NCBI RefSeq assembly: GCF_041296385.1
Contig: NW_027184085.1
Span: 59,430,109-59,494,108, forward strand
Reading direction: 5' to 3'
Length of the DNA: 64,000 nucleotides
Source of the DNA: Aphelocoma coerulescens
Lineage: Eukaryota > Chordata > Aves > Passeriformes > Corvidae
Positions 24,916-37,233 of this stretch are shown one piece after another. A model generated the notes under the pieces. The model was not told the DNA's origin. It was given only the letters and a program-made list of their open reading frames with translations, and searched no databases. The first letter of the stretch is position 1; each line of letters opens with the position of its first letter. A program made the position numbers and the translations under genes.

Positions 24916-27900
24916 CACAAAACAAATAGTATTTTAATGATTCAGATGTTTTGTGTAAAAGCATAAACCATCCTATTACAGAATTTGACAGCAAGATTAG
25001 CTACCTATGCTCAGAAATCCTGTATGCTGATTCAGCATTGTACACGTGAAGAAAGTGAAATTTTTAAATGCTAAGCTAGAAATTGAACGAGAGCTAGCAC
25101 AATTAACAGAATGACCACAAATATTTAAAATTTTAAATAATTTAAATCTATCATCAAATCTTCCATGAAATTCACCTATTTCACATAACTTAAAATTATA
25201 TTCTTTAATTTTGAAAATATGATTTTAATCTTTATAACTCTCTTTAAATGATGAAAACTTCACAATTAAATGAAGTTTCAAGGTATAGTAGAATTCTTCT
25301 TAGAATATTTGCTTTTAATCAAAAGGATACACACAGTTGTGAATTCATAATTAATTTCACCACTTCTTTCTCACCCAATAAGTGATTGAAGTTTGTTTAC
25401 ACAAAGTTTAACTAGTTTTCTCTTCTCTCCTCATTCAAGAAAATGTCTATCAGCAACTCTATGTAAAATGCCTATTTTAAATAGCAGAAATTGTAAAAGA
25501 CTGTGGAATTCTATGGAAATATTTAATCAGTTTGGATGTGCCTTTAATGTAATGGTCATAATATAATGTAAGGTGACCATTGCCAAGAGGTAACTTATTT
25601 GCATTCAAAATGCTCCAGGCAATTTTTTATTCCCATTTCCCAGGAGTGAAACAAACATGACATTCAAAATTGCATGCCATATTGTGATTATCTGAGGAGA
25701 TAATTCAAGTCATCACACTAATATTAATTCTGATCAGAAACTAGGTTAACAGGCCATACAACACTTTTGTTTTGGAACGAAACTTTGACTGAGCATTCAC
25801 AGCAGTGTTTGAGTGACAGCAGTGCAAAATGCACTACAAATACTACAGTTGCAGACAAAATTATATTAAAGAACATTACGCAGGATGATCAGCTTTCCAG
25901 AGCCAGCAAATGTCATATTTTTCATCTCAGATTGCAAAGTCTGAATCATGAGCTTTTGTATCTGCTTCAAGAAAAGCATAGATTTGAGCTTTAGGACTAA
26001 TGGTGCCATGGAGCTGTGGGCGAGTGATTCAGCTCAGGCCCTTTCCTCTCCAGAGGTAGGGGGCATCCTTCTGTTTCCATTGGTCCATATTTTAATGACA
26101 ATAAAGACAATCTTCTGTTGGCAGTCTTTAGCATGATTGTAACACCTATTATTTGATTTATTATACCATCTCACATTTGGTTTTGGATTTAGGAATTTTT
26201 TTGATTGGACAACTTCCAAGGTGCTAGTGTCAATTAGGATTATTAATTATCATTGCTTATGTCAGAAATTACTGTAAACATTGATGTGCTTTGTACTTTA
26301 AGAACCTTCCATGCTAGATTTTTGTCTTTCTAAAGTCCTATAATTCTGCAGACGCAGGAGATTCTGGTTCTGCTATTGCTTGTGTTACACATACAAATTT
26401 TAAAGATAGTAACTTTGGGAGGGCTAGTGCCAATGCAATATCTTTAAAATTCACTTGTCAAAATAGTAGTTTATGGTAGGGAAAATGTGTATTTTACCAC
26501 TAGCTCTCAAAGAAAATGTGGAACAAGTGGTATTTAATATGAGGCTATGAAAGACTATAAAGACCAATGCTTAGTTTATTGAAAAGGAATTTCTTGGCAT
26601 AGAGTTATACATCTCTTTTTAGAAATCTCTGTTTTATTGAAATCAGGCACTAACCTCATTCCATCGTCCCCTTGATCCCTTGTCCAAGAAAGGAGTAATT
26701 TCTAAGTCCAATACCCTAATACAATTGTCAGTATAAATCACCAGGAAACCAGAGCAAGCCTTTGAAAGAACATGTGAAATTGATTTGGCAGCTGAGACAC
26801 GTAACTGACACCTAGAGATAAAGGCATAGAAAGCTATAAACCCCTAAAAAACTATTCTGCATCACCACAGATATGCAGTCTAAACACCCAAAGACAAACA
26901 ACAGCACAGGACTTTACATGTAGCAATAGTTTAGACATAAATTTCAGACTAGATTGTTTACAAGTTGGAATGTAAATAAACAAATATCCAGAAAAAACTA
27001 ACTTCCCACTATATTAAGGTCGTTATGAGGCTTGCTTACAGAATCATTACATATTTTTCAACAATGTTTGTGAGTCAGTGCGTGGAAGGATATCAACAGA
27101 AAAGAAAAGAGAGAGCTCCTTTTCTTCGGAACCAGTCAGAATAAAACTTCTTTCTGAGGACAACTTTTCACTCTGGATGTGTTGTATGGGACTATCCAGG
27201 CTAATGACAGTAATTTTCTTTTATCTGGTCATTGTGTTGTTGCATTTTTTGTCTGCCTTTGATAAGTCACGCCTAACTTTGCTTTCTGACGTATCTGTTA
27301 AAACAACCAGTCTGTCAGTCACTATGCTTCTTGCTTTTAGTCACAGAAATACGGAGGCCATATCAACTATTTTACTCAGTCTCTTCATAACTCCTTTGAA
27401 GGGATGGCATTATCAGATTCCTACATAGCACCAGAGATATTTTTGTTCACCTTTAGTGAAGGACTAGTGATTTTATGAAGGAAGGTATTTTCTGGCTTTT
27501 AGAGTCTCTTGTGTACTTAAAGGAAACATAGCACTAGGAGGTTCGGAGTGACAGGGACTAATGTCCTCTACCATTGTGATTGCTGAACTATTCAGCTTGG
27601 GTACTAAACAACCTTTGTGAGAAAACAATTTTCCAGAAAAAAACTGGTTCAAATGTAAGTGCAATGTGGAGACTACTTCTGGGAAAAAAAGATGAAGTAT
27701 CTTTTCTGTTTTTCTTCCAACCACCAACTATTTTCTCCTCATCAAAGGTTGCACGGCATGGTGTAGATTAAATTTTCTTTGATGTTTTCAAATGCTGAAA
27801 ATAAACTCCTTTTTCAGAGAGCTACTTGGCTTCAGGTAAAGAGAAAAAGCTTCATCCTGTGTGAATGCCAGTTAAAGCCAATTATAATTCAACTGATTTT

Positions 27901-30644
27901 TCTTGGCATTAAAAAACAACAACAAAGTTTAGGCAAAATACAACTCCACCACCAATTTACCTCTAATTCTTTAGTGTTTCTGGGTTGAGTCGTAACTGAT
28001 AATAGGCATGCCCATTTGTAAGCAGGTATTTTATGTTTAAAATGGAGAATTAATTGTGGAAAACTTTGATCTTTAAAATCTTGGTAAGAAAAGAAGGAAA
28101 ATTTAAACCATGTGTTCTTCCAGGTGAAAAGAGGGAAATGTACTAATTATGTTCCAAGCACAGTTTACATTGTTACTTATTTGAAGTGTGCCTAAAATAC
28201 CTTTCCCACAGCTTTGTTAAATGGCAGAAAATGAATGGATTTTTCATGTGTGAAACATATTGCCAATAGCCTCTAATTCTGATTTCACCCAAAGTGCATT
28301 TTTTAACCTGCTGTAGAGCAAAAAAACATTTCAGTCACCATATTATACATATGGAAAGAAGTGACCATCTTTCCTTATACAGTCATATAGAAGTAAAATG
28401 TCATAAGAATCTGTAGGTGGTATTAATAGGGTAAGCACTATATGCAACTCAAAATCATTTCCAGTGGAAATTTAAGCACAAATGATCCCTTACTTATAAT
28501 TAGTTTGTTTACAGAGAAATAAGAGGAGTCAGAAGAAAGGAAAAAGTATCCACATGCCCCTCTGCCTCTCTCTCTATATACACCTATATACATGAACACA
28601 CATATGTACACATGCAACAGTAGCATATATTCGTGTAAAGTTACTAGGGCATTAATAGCAAGCAACAGCCTATGACAGGAAATGAAGAATGTGATATCTA
28701 CTTTGTACAGAACAAACTAGTAGGAAGGAAGACAGATGTTCATTAGATGATTTTGTTAAATACAAATACCATGCTTTACTCTAGGCTGTTATTAAAGCAA
28801 TTACTTTTTTGGAGTGCACAGTAAAAGCTGTAGCTTTGTGGTACTCTATGCATTATTACATTAATATAGTGAATTTACCTGATCTATCTTTCTTTACCCA
28901 ACCTCACAATGATATTCTGATTAATGATGCATACTGTAGATTTTGCACATGCCAGCCAGATGTTCAGAGAAAACTAATGTGTTTGGCCTGGGAAGTCAAG
29001 TATAAATCATATATATATACTGACATACCTAGTGGAACAAATGGAAGGCATTCCTTAGTATATTTGCTACCTAGCTCCTATTTATTCTTAGTTAGACAAG
29101 ATACACAACAGAACACTTTTCAGCCTTCTAGATAAAGCAATACATGAGAGGACAATGCAAATAATTAAAAGCAAAATTTGACCTCTATTGGGAATCTCTT
29201 TTGCTGTAAGGTACTCCTCTACCTCTTCCAGCTGTCTGCCTCACAGAACAGGAGCATTAGCACACAGCTCCCGGTCAGTGTAAAGCAAAAAAAGAAAGGA
29301 GGAGTTGCTGATAGCGCAGTTCCCAGCAAGGAGCAGGGTCAGGCAGGTGTCTCATGTTCATCACAATAGTCTCTCCTCTAGCCTGTGTTTCTACTCCTGT
29401 ATATATGTATCTGCTGCTGTGAAGGGAAGACCTGCTTCTTTTTCTGCAGTATTAATTAACTTCAAAGCATTATTTTTTCAGCCCTCATAGTAAGATCCTA
29501 AGATGGTATGCCTACACTAGCATGTTAGTCAGGAGACAAGAGAAAGGCAATCTGAGCACAAGAAATCTTAATGATATCTACAAAAAAAAAAAAAAGATTA
29601 TTTGTCTCTAGGGCCACCCTCCTGTCCTTCAAACACTCATAGCAGTTTCTATATCTCATTTACCTGAGCAAAGGAAATTAAACATAGACCTCATAAATAT
29701 CTGCCTGGTAGCTCTGTCCCTAATTACAAATATGTTGCTTTAAAGACAGCAGATGAAGAACCTTTCCTCCTCTCAGGTATGGATGAATGGCCAAGAACTT
29801 AAGTTTAGGGACAGACAGAAAACAGCAAGGGGAAAGGTATAGTGTATTGTGTGCTCAGCAATTCTCTGATCCCTGCCACCTTTTCTGCTCACTGCTCTTC
29901 ATTACTGCCAGAACATCACAAATGCATCAAGCTCAGCTACTGCTTGAAAGCTTTCTTCAGGGTACAGATTTTTAGTCACACTGCATTAAACAGTGAAAGT
30001 GGAGCAGAACTGCCCTGCACAGAAGCGAAAGAAACTAATAATGGATTTTCCACCTTGTGAAACAATAAAGGTTTGCTCAATTTACATCCACTCTCCAGCT
30101 CAGGGTCTGCAAATGGTGGTCTGTTGGGTGGAGCATAGTGAAAGCAATAGTGGGGCTTTGAAAGCAAACACCAGTATTGCTGTCAGATCCTGGTCTTTGA
30201 TTTGGATTATATCAATTCTTTTGATTTTTAAGGGAGTTAAGAAAGAGAGAAGATATACTACATAGTTTATTTAATCTATTGCATCTATTACTGTTCATTG
30301 CATTGTGCACTGAATCTGTACAGTCCATTCTTGATTCATTTGGACAGGCCATAAGCTACTAAAGTTGCCCACTTTCCAGTGTGACTGCCCAGTGTTGATG
30401 ACCTCCTAACTTTAGAATGTCCACATCTTTCTCCTGTGTAGAGCTGATACTGGATCTAAGTGTTTGAAACGGCAAGAAAAAAAATGTTTCCTCTTTTATT
30501 TGCCTTTTACTCCTGTTCAGAATAACATATAGTGGCTCCAGTGTGTCAGCAGATTTGTTATAACATTACAGAAATTAATCATTTGAATTTGGGTCACTTT
30601 TAATAGCTCCACACTGCTGTCATATGATCAGGCCAATTTTGTAG
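24916..30644. other. Long non-coding stretch
   Basis: AT-rich, largely unique DNA. A 76-codon plus-strand frame (25767-25994) is hydrophilic with several Asn-X-Thr sites, but it has no recognised family and no strong splice context. An A run sits at 29581-29595. A short pyrimidine-rich and TA/CA-rich stretch lies at 28560-28620. No repeat family is identified. Confidence 0.4.
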
Positions 30645-30985
30645 CTCACATGAGATCACAGAATCACAGAAAGACTGTTTGGAATTCCAAACACCTGCTG
30701 AAAGCAAGACTCTTGCCAACACTGTGCTTCTATCTTATTAAGTCTTGAATAAGTTGGAGATTTCACAGTGTCTCAGGACAACAATTGCTGCAGTATCCTT
30801 CCCAATAAAAAGGTTTTTCCTGATGTTCAGTCTGAACCTCCCTAGGTGCAATTTTTCCCTTGTTATAGTATCCACCATTACTGAGGAGTTTGACTGTGTA
30901 ATGTCTGTAAATCCTCCAAAGAAGTTGTAGGCTATTAGATCACCCTGAACTCCTTCTCCATCAAGCTGCAGAAACCCCTTTCTTG
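30645..30985 (-). mobile_element. CR1 LINE 3' fragment
   Basis: It opens with GAGATCACAGAATCACAGAA (the reversed CR1 terminus). Further on come the GTTTTTCCTGATGTTCAGTC block and a GCTATTAGATCACCCTGAAC segment typical of the reversed CR1 3' region. Read on the minus strand, a frame here retains the CR1-like peptide KLHLGRFRLNIRKNLF. Substitutions are frequent, so this is an older copy. It is non-coding. Confidence 0.85.
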
Positions 30986-32231
30986 TTGCTAATTGCCAGG
31001 TAACGAACCTTTGGTTATTAGCATTAGAGTATGCTATTCCATGGGAGAGAGTATCAGAAATGTTACTAGAGTCAAGATATCTTCTGTTCATTACTGTCCC
31101 AGGTTGGGCAGGTATAATTTTGATACTTATTGATTGCTCCTGATTTCTGTCTTGTCCTTCATGTATATGTGGATTTATTAAAAAATGACTTAACATATAA
31201 ACTATCCAAAAGAGTTAAGAAAAGTCAGCTTACATGACATTAGCTCGAAACACATCCTGCCTTTGCCTTAAGCAGTAAAATCATGATGAAGTAGAGGTTA
31301 TAATGTTGTCTGATGAGAAGGAGAAAAGACTGCAAGTTAGGCCTCACAAGATACACAGGGAAGGTGTATCCTCAAATTCACATAAACTAAATGGCAGTGC
31401 AAATTATCAACCAAATATACACTGAACAAGGCTGCTAGAGATCTCCTCCCTGGTTGACCTTATTCTTCAGTGTTTGACATTTAGGACTTCAGGAAAGCAA
31501 AATATTCATGGTTTCATTTGTGCCAGGGCATGTTAACCTAAATGATTCATTTTTCCATGCATTTTCTTCAGGCAGATAAATACAGATATCCATTTGTTCT
31601 AGTGGGTGAATCTATATGTTATCTATATGTTATAGATATGCACTGTAACTTTTCAATCTGAAAAATATGAAAGGTGTTACTGTAAAATCAAACTAAACTT
31701 CAGTGCACTGTAGCTTTTCTTTTTTCTGGTTCTGTTGTCTATTATCCATTCCCAGCATAACAACCTTGGTAGGTTTCTCAATTATAATTTCAAAATTTGT
31801 TAGAAACAAATATGTAAATCCCAGAACTTTATAAGGTCCTGCATGACATTCTTAAAAAGACAAACAGTAGTGTCCCGTCTGCTATCAGAAACTTCCTCAC
31901 TAATCTTCTGGATTTCAAGAATGGACACAAGAATGTAATGAACATATTTTATTATTTTTTTTCATTATAAAAATGACCATATTAAGATATCTGCCTTTTA
32001 GCTTTGTACAGTGAACACAGTAGTCCTGGGCTGAATTTGATCCTTACTCTTGTCAATATCTTTTGGAGAAAACAAAAATATACCATTAGAAACACTGGTG
32101 CCTTGTACATCCTTAAAAATTGTATTCGTTGCTATATCTGCACCAAGACTATTTACTGTGGTGGCCGGTGAACATACATTACAAGGGACAGAGAGTTTTC
32201 AGTAAGACAAGTCCCCAGTACCCCAAGAACC
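30986..32231. other. Non-coding stretch
   Basis: AT-rich sequence with an 11-bp tandem duplication (TCTATATGTTA) at 31611-31632. No gene or repeat family seen. Confidence 0.4.
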
Positions 32232-32237
32232 ACTTTA

Positions 32238-32593
32238 TGTTAGGGTGACCAGAAAGGCTTCCCCCCGGATGCATTGTTCCGTTGTGTGAATCTATCCCAG
32301 TTTGGATTCCCCTGTTGGCTGTCAGCCTCTACCCCTCGGCACTCCCCCAGAGCTTTCCCATTGGTCCCTGTTCCCCAGTCCCGCCTTTTCCCCGCCCCCG
32401 GATAAAACTCTGAGTTTTGGCGTCGTGTTGGTGTTTGCCTCGGCGCCCTTCGGCAGTGTAGCGCCAATAAATGCTCCTGGCAGAACGCACCCAAATGCCC
32501 TTCTCGGATCTTTGCTGCCGAGTGTAGCACTGATCCCACCCGTGCGTCTGTGGGGGCACGCGGGACCCCACGGAGCCAGGCAGGGACGGTGTT
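32238..32593 (+). mobile_element. CpG-rich solo LTR of an avian endogenous retrovirus (ERVK-like?)
   Basis: A sharply GC- and CpG-rich block in AT-rich DNA, starting TGTTAGGGTGACC at 32238. It has an ordered LTR promoter layout: an inverted CCAAT box (ATTGG near 32360), a GC box (CCCGCCCCC near 32391), a TATA-like ATAAAAC at 32402-32408 and AATAAA at 32466-32471. The last two would bound a short R region. I recognise the block as resembling a recurrent passerine-type LTR. The 3' boundary is uncertain. Ending at 32593 gives 6-bp flanks ACTTTA and AATTTA with one mismatch, and 6 bp is the ERVK target-duplication size, but that end lacks the usual CA. No internal viral sequence adjoins it. Confidence 0.7.
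32402..32408 (+). promoter_or_regulatory. TATA box of the CpG-rich LTR
   Basis: ATAAAAC about 10 bp downstream of a GC box and about 60 bp upstream of the AATAAA signal, the expected U3/R position. Activity cannot be judged. Confidence 0.5.
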
Positions 32594-35500
32594 AATTTAC
32601 AGAGGGCTAGATGTGCTGAGGCTTGTACTCCCTGAATGATGAGCTGTGTGAATATGTTTCCTTCACAGTGGCAGGTGGAAGAAATTATGACTTCCTCAGG
32701 TCCTGTAAAAGGGCAGCCAGAGGAGATAAAATATATTTTCAGGTCTTGAAAGACTGTCAGATTCCTTCTTGCTGCAAGAGCAGCAGGCCTGGAGTGAAAT
32801 GTGCACACTGTGAAGCAGTCCTGGGTTTCTGCCTAAGTTAATTCCAGAACTCACTTGAAGCTAAGGTGCCCAAGTCCTTAGTGCCTGATCTCCATGACAC
32901 TTCTGAACCCTTCCAGATCAAATGCATGACTGCCCTTCTGTTGAATTAGACAAAGCAAGATACGGAGCTCATCAGGCACAAAGGAGTCCGCCTGCACAAA
33001 ATTAACTTGTCAAAATGTTTTGACCAAACTTGAATCAGGTGAGTTTGTAATAGATCAGTGTTTTGTGTGAGGCAGCTAGTGGCTTCTTGATTTGATATCA
33101 GCAGACCTGAGAATGGGTAATCCTGACAGAAGTACATAATTCACAAGTATTTCTTCTCTTTGTTTTTGTATAAAGAGACAGCTGTTAGATTTAAGCTCTA
33201 ATTCAGTTGTCTCATTAAGCTCTGTGTAAAAATATTTTTGATTTCACTATCTCAAGTTCCTTTGGTCTAAATTCAGATAATTGTCTGGAAAATGAAGTTT
33301 GTCCGCTCTTCTTGCCTGACTTGGACCAGCAAAAAGCTGGACATATAAGTTTTTAATACTTTTTTTTTTAGATAAAACTGCTGGCCTATCTCACTGAACT
33401 GCTAGACAAAAGTCACAGTGGTTTTTGGTTGCTCAGCAAAACCAGCTGTGTACAGAACACAAGGGGTTTACAGACACTTTCTTGCAGTTTTTGCTTAAAG
33501 TGGTGATTTCCAGGACCAGTAGGACACAGTCAGATGGAGATTTGCTGGACATGGAAATGCCAGCCCACTCCCTGTCCAGCTTCCCATCCAGGTCAGCACA
33601 TCAGGTAGGTGTGGCAGGCGTGAGGCTGTCTAAAGTGTGGGAAAGGGTGCATTGATAGAAGTGCTAACACACCAAGGCTTCCTCCTCACAGAATTTTTAC
33701 CCTGAGGAGGTGTTCTCAGGATTGTCAGACTGCAGTTGTGGCTGGCCTTTATATAGACACAGACTCACCAGCTGAGGAGATTGCTTGCGTGCCACACACA
33801 CGCACAACATAAACCTCAGAAAATGACAGCACCCTGTAGAGCAGTCTGCCTTACAGACTCTCAGGGAGGCTACGTGGGAGAACTACACCATTCTGCCTTA
33901 GAAATTCTCCACATAGGTGTGTAGCTGCAGAAAACACCAATTTCCTTATTAATTGTGTTTCTATTGCCATTAGGAGCACTAAGGATTCAGAGAACCATGA
34001 TGCTATAACACAGAGTAAGCTATGATGCTGCAGGTGAATTAATTTATCACTTTTACTAGTGTTTATAGCTTTTTCATATCCATTTTTTTTTCCTCCAAAA
34101 AGTGTCAAAAATTTTTGAGTAGAGCAGCCTTAAAAGTGTTCTTTGGAAATATATCCCCTAACTCCCAGAAAAATGTGCATGTAAGATCCTTTTAGTATGC
34201 AGTTTAGTCATCTAAATCTTTATGGTCCTTTTTCTGTTTTCTTGTTGGTTTACTTTTCTCTTCCTAATCTGCATAAACTATTTTTCATTTGTTATAGCTA
34301 TCTTAGCCAACAGATGGTGCTATGTATAACATTTTTATGATATTGTATAAAATAAAAATAAATACTACAGTTAAACTGTACATGTAATTACTTTGTCAGA
34401 AAATAAACGTGGAATTGAAGTTCACAATAATAAACACTTATCATAAAAATTAGATGCAAGGAACAATAAGTGTTGAGAGTCATTGATGAATGTTCATTTC
34501 AGCCTGCAGGTAGGGAAGGATGGAGTCGCATATGTAAAGCTGGCTGGGGTATCAATGTTACTGTGCTTGTACAGAAGGATCTTTTGCAAAATCAGGACTT
34601 CAGGGAGGTAGATTTTAAGAAGGCTAAAATTATCAGTGTTTGTTCTGGTTTCTGCTCTCTGGGATTGATACACTTTATCTAAATTGAAATAGAAAAGTGT
34701 GGTATGCCATGGGTGCAATTGAAGTAGGACCATTCCAGTATATACAAATTATGAAATGCAGTTATAAGCACGGATGTTGAGTACCACCAGTGTTTCACAG
34801 TGTGCCAATATTTCATCATCCAAGCAGTGCAGTTAAGTTTGCTGGTACTCGTCATGCTTATAAAATTAATCATGTACATGCAAAACAGATTCTGTTTTCT
34901 CTGGGCTTGGAATTTCTCTCTGTGAAAGGGATGAGAGCTTCACTGAAAAACACATGACCAAGTCTACCATGGTGAATATATTCTGGCGAAGCTGTTGTCA
35001 GTATCACCTTGTGTAATCTTTTCTCTTTCCAAAAATGATTTTTTTCTCCAAATTCACTGGTTTTTTTTTAACTAGGCCATAGTTAATCCTATTTATCCAG
35101 TCTCATCCATCTCAATGAATTCAATAAACATTTCATCCTTTCTTTAAAATACTTCCAGAAAAGGCAGGTATTCTTACAACACAAATATAAATAGAGCAAG
35201 CCAAATACAAATACTCTACGTGGAAAAATCCTGTACTTTGTTCTATGCTGGAATGAGTTGTCAGAGACTTAATTAGTGTGGAATCCTATTATGTTAACAG
35301 GGCTCATCGTAGGTTTCAGTGAATGATGAAATAAGATGCCTTCAGTCTTATGAAGTCTTAGTCTTCAAGACACTCATGTTCTTGTTCACATGAGCAGGTG
35401 CATTTTTTTTCCTAGATTTTGAAAATACTTCATTTCATTACAGGAATGTTTAAAGTTTGAGAAAATGGTCTTCATTTTACAGCTTCATAGAACTGAATTT

Positions 35501-36034
35501 CTGGTGACAACTGCTAAAAGTACCTCAATTAGCTATTCCCCATCTCATTCTCTTTTTGTTCACACAATTAGGAACAAAAGCATGTACTATCAATAAAATG
35601 GTTGATCATTGCTTTTGCATGAAGATTTAAAATTGTCAGGCACAATGTACTAAGTAGTACAATGATAATTTCACATACTCACCAAATATATATATATTTT
35701 AATAAAAAAAAGCAACTTCCTTTTTAGTCTGCCCCAAAAATTTCATTAAATGCTATATTGACTAATGATCAGGAATCATAGAATACTGCAATAATTTGGC
35801 TGTATGTCAAGACAATTTTCACTGAAATTGAATTGCTGGTGTTTGCTAGTCTGGGGGACGAGAATATTTTTTTTCCTTTTTAAAATGAACACTAGTTTTG
35901 AATGAAAATTATGTCAACTTCAAACCATTTTCAGGATGGCCAGAAAAAAACATTCAGAATTTTCTTCCAACTTCCTCACTATCTGCACCTTCCTCTTGCG
36001 AGTGAGGTCTCATGAGGTTAATACTTTTTAACAT
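32594..36034. other. Non-coding stretch
   Basis: Mostly unique AT-rich sequence. A CTCF-like motif is noted at 34307-34322. No repeat family or strong exon seen. Confidence 0.4.
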
Positions 36035-36295
36035 GGCATGAAGTTGTGTCAGGGGAGGTTTAGGCTGGATATTAGGAAAAGGTTTTTCACCCAGAGGGTG
36101 TCTGGGCACTGGAACAGGCCCCTCAGGGAAGTGATCTCAGCATAAGCCTGACAGAATTCAAGAAGTGTTTGGACAAGGCTCCCAGGCACATGGTGTGACT
36201 TGGAACTGTCCTGTTCAGGGGCAGGAGCAGGACTTCAATGATCCTTGTGTGTCCTTTCCAACTCAGAACATTCTAGGACTCTATGATTCTATTTT
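36035..36295 (+). mobile_element. CR1 LINE 3' end
   Basis: A well preserved CR1 tail: GTGTCAGGGGAGGTTTAGGC, GGATATTAGGAAAAGG, ACTGGAACAGGCCCCTCAGG, CACATGGTGTGACTTGG and TTTCCAACTCAGAACATTC, ending in a TCTATGATTCTAT-type terminal repeat. It is closely related to the 62355-63027 copy. It ends about 40 bp before the exon-like segment at 36334. The upstream part of that frame (36165-36295) is CR1 sequence. Confidence 0.93.
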
Positions 36296-36333
36296 CCATA
36301 ATTCTGCTGCAGCCTTTAGTCCTGCTTCTGTAG

Positions 36334-36524
36334 AACAGGAACTCTTTCACGAAGAGTTCTTAGGGCCATGTTCCTTCCAGAATTTGGAAACAAGGGAGGG
36401 ATATTCACTGCTGGTGTATAGGTTATATGATGTTTCATTTCAACTGAGATCACTGAAAAAAATGTATCTTTGGTATAGCTGGCAGAGTAGTTCTGCATCT
36501 GGATCATCCGATTTTGCCACAAAG
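36334..36524 (+). other. Exon-like open segment with strong splice sites
   Basis: This 191-bp segment is open throughout in one frame (2 bases plus 63 codons). It is preceded by a pyrimidine-rich acceptor (TTTAGTCCTGCTTCTGTAG, ending 36333) and followed by a consensus donor, CACAAAG/GTGAGTGAG, at 36524/36525. The peptide begins with QELFHEEFLGP and ends SASGSSDFATK. It is mixed in composition and not low-complexity. The exon would start in phase 1 and end on a codon boundary. I recognise no family. The same region has a 68-codon frame on the other strand, so openness alone is weak evidence. The segment may be a real coding exon, a non-coding exon or chance. Confidence 0.3.
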
Positions 36525-37233
36525 GTGAGTGAGATAGGGGTGGTGGGGTTGTAAATGGAAAGAAATTGCAAGAACTTGGTCAGAGTTGTGTTGGGGAAGT
36601 GAATGCAGAAGCCTGGGAAGGATGCCAGGAGTAAAACTTACGGAAAGCTCGTGGGTTTTTATAGGACGATGACATCTAAGTGGAATTGTCTTTCATTTTT
36701 TTCATCCTCAGGGGCACACTACAAGCCATGATCTGAATTACACACTGCCCTGTGATGAAAGTGTATACACTTTATCTCATCCTCTCTGTCTCTCTCTTCA
36801 GGAGGAGGATCCTGTTGATATAAAGACTTAAAGTTTTTTGTTCCATAGAGATTGTAGCTTTTAATGAATTGATTAATTACTTTGTAGTAATTGCACATCT
36901 ACAATGCAGCCTTGAAGCTATTCAAGCCAGCAGCAAAATGTTAACTGTAGTTGGAGAGGTAGGAGATACCAAACAAATTGAATAGGTCTAAGAACAGACT
37001 TGCAGAGCACTAGCATTAGTATCTGTGTTTCGGCCAGCTAAGCAGCCCTGACTTAATGCCAGTTTGAGTATGCCTTGCCTCTGTGTTTAAACTCAGAGCC
37101 TCCATCCTGCCTGCTCACTCATGCTGTGGATTAAGCCAGCTGTGACCTTACTGGGTATTATCTGCTCTGCAAAATTTCCAAGCTCTCCACAACAGACTCC
37201 CACCTGTCCTAGGACATCCTCTGGCTTTGCTGT
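36525..37233. other. Non-coding stretch between the exon-like segment and the LTR
   Basis: Begins with the GTGAGTGAG donor of the preceding segment. The rest is unremarkable. GC rises towards 37080-37230, just outside the LTR. Confidence 0.35.

Noticed and set aside
25767..25994. Hydrophilic frame with several N-glycosylation-type sites
   Set aside because: No strong acceptor, no signal peptide and no family. Its length is within chance expectation.
30738..31196. 152-codon minus-strand frame
   Set aside because: Its 3' half is CR1 tail, and the rest has no family signature.
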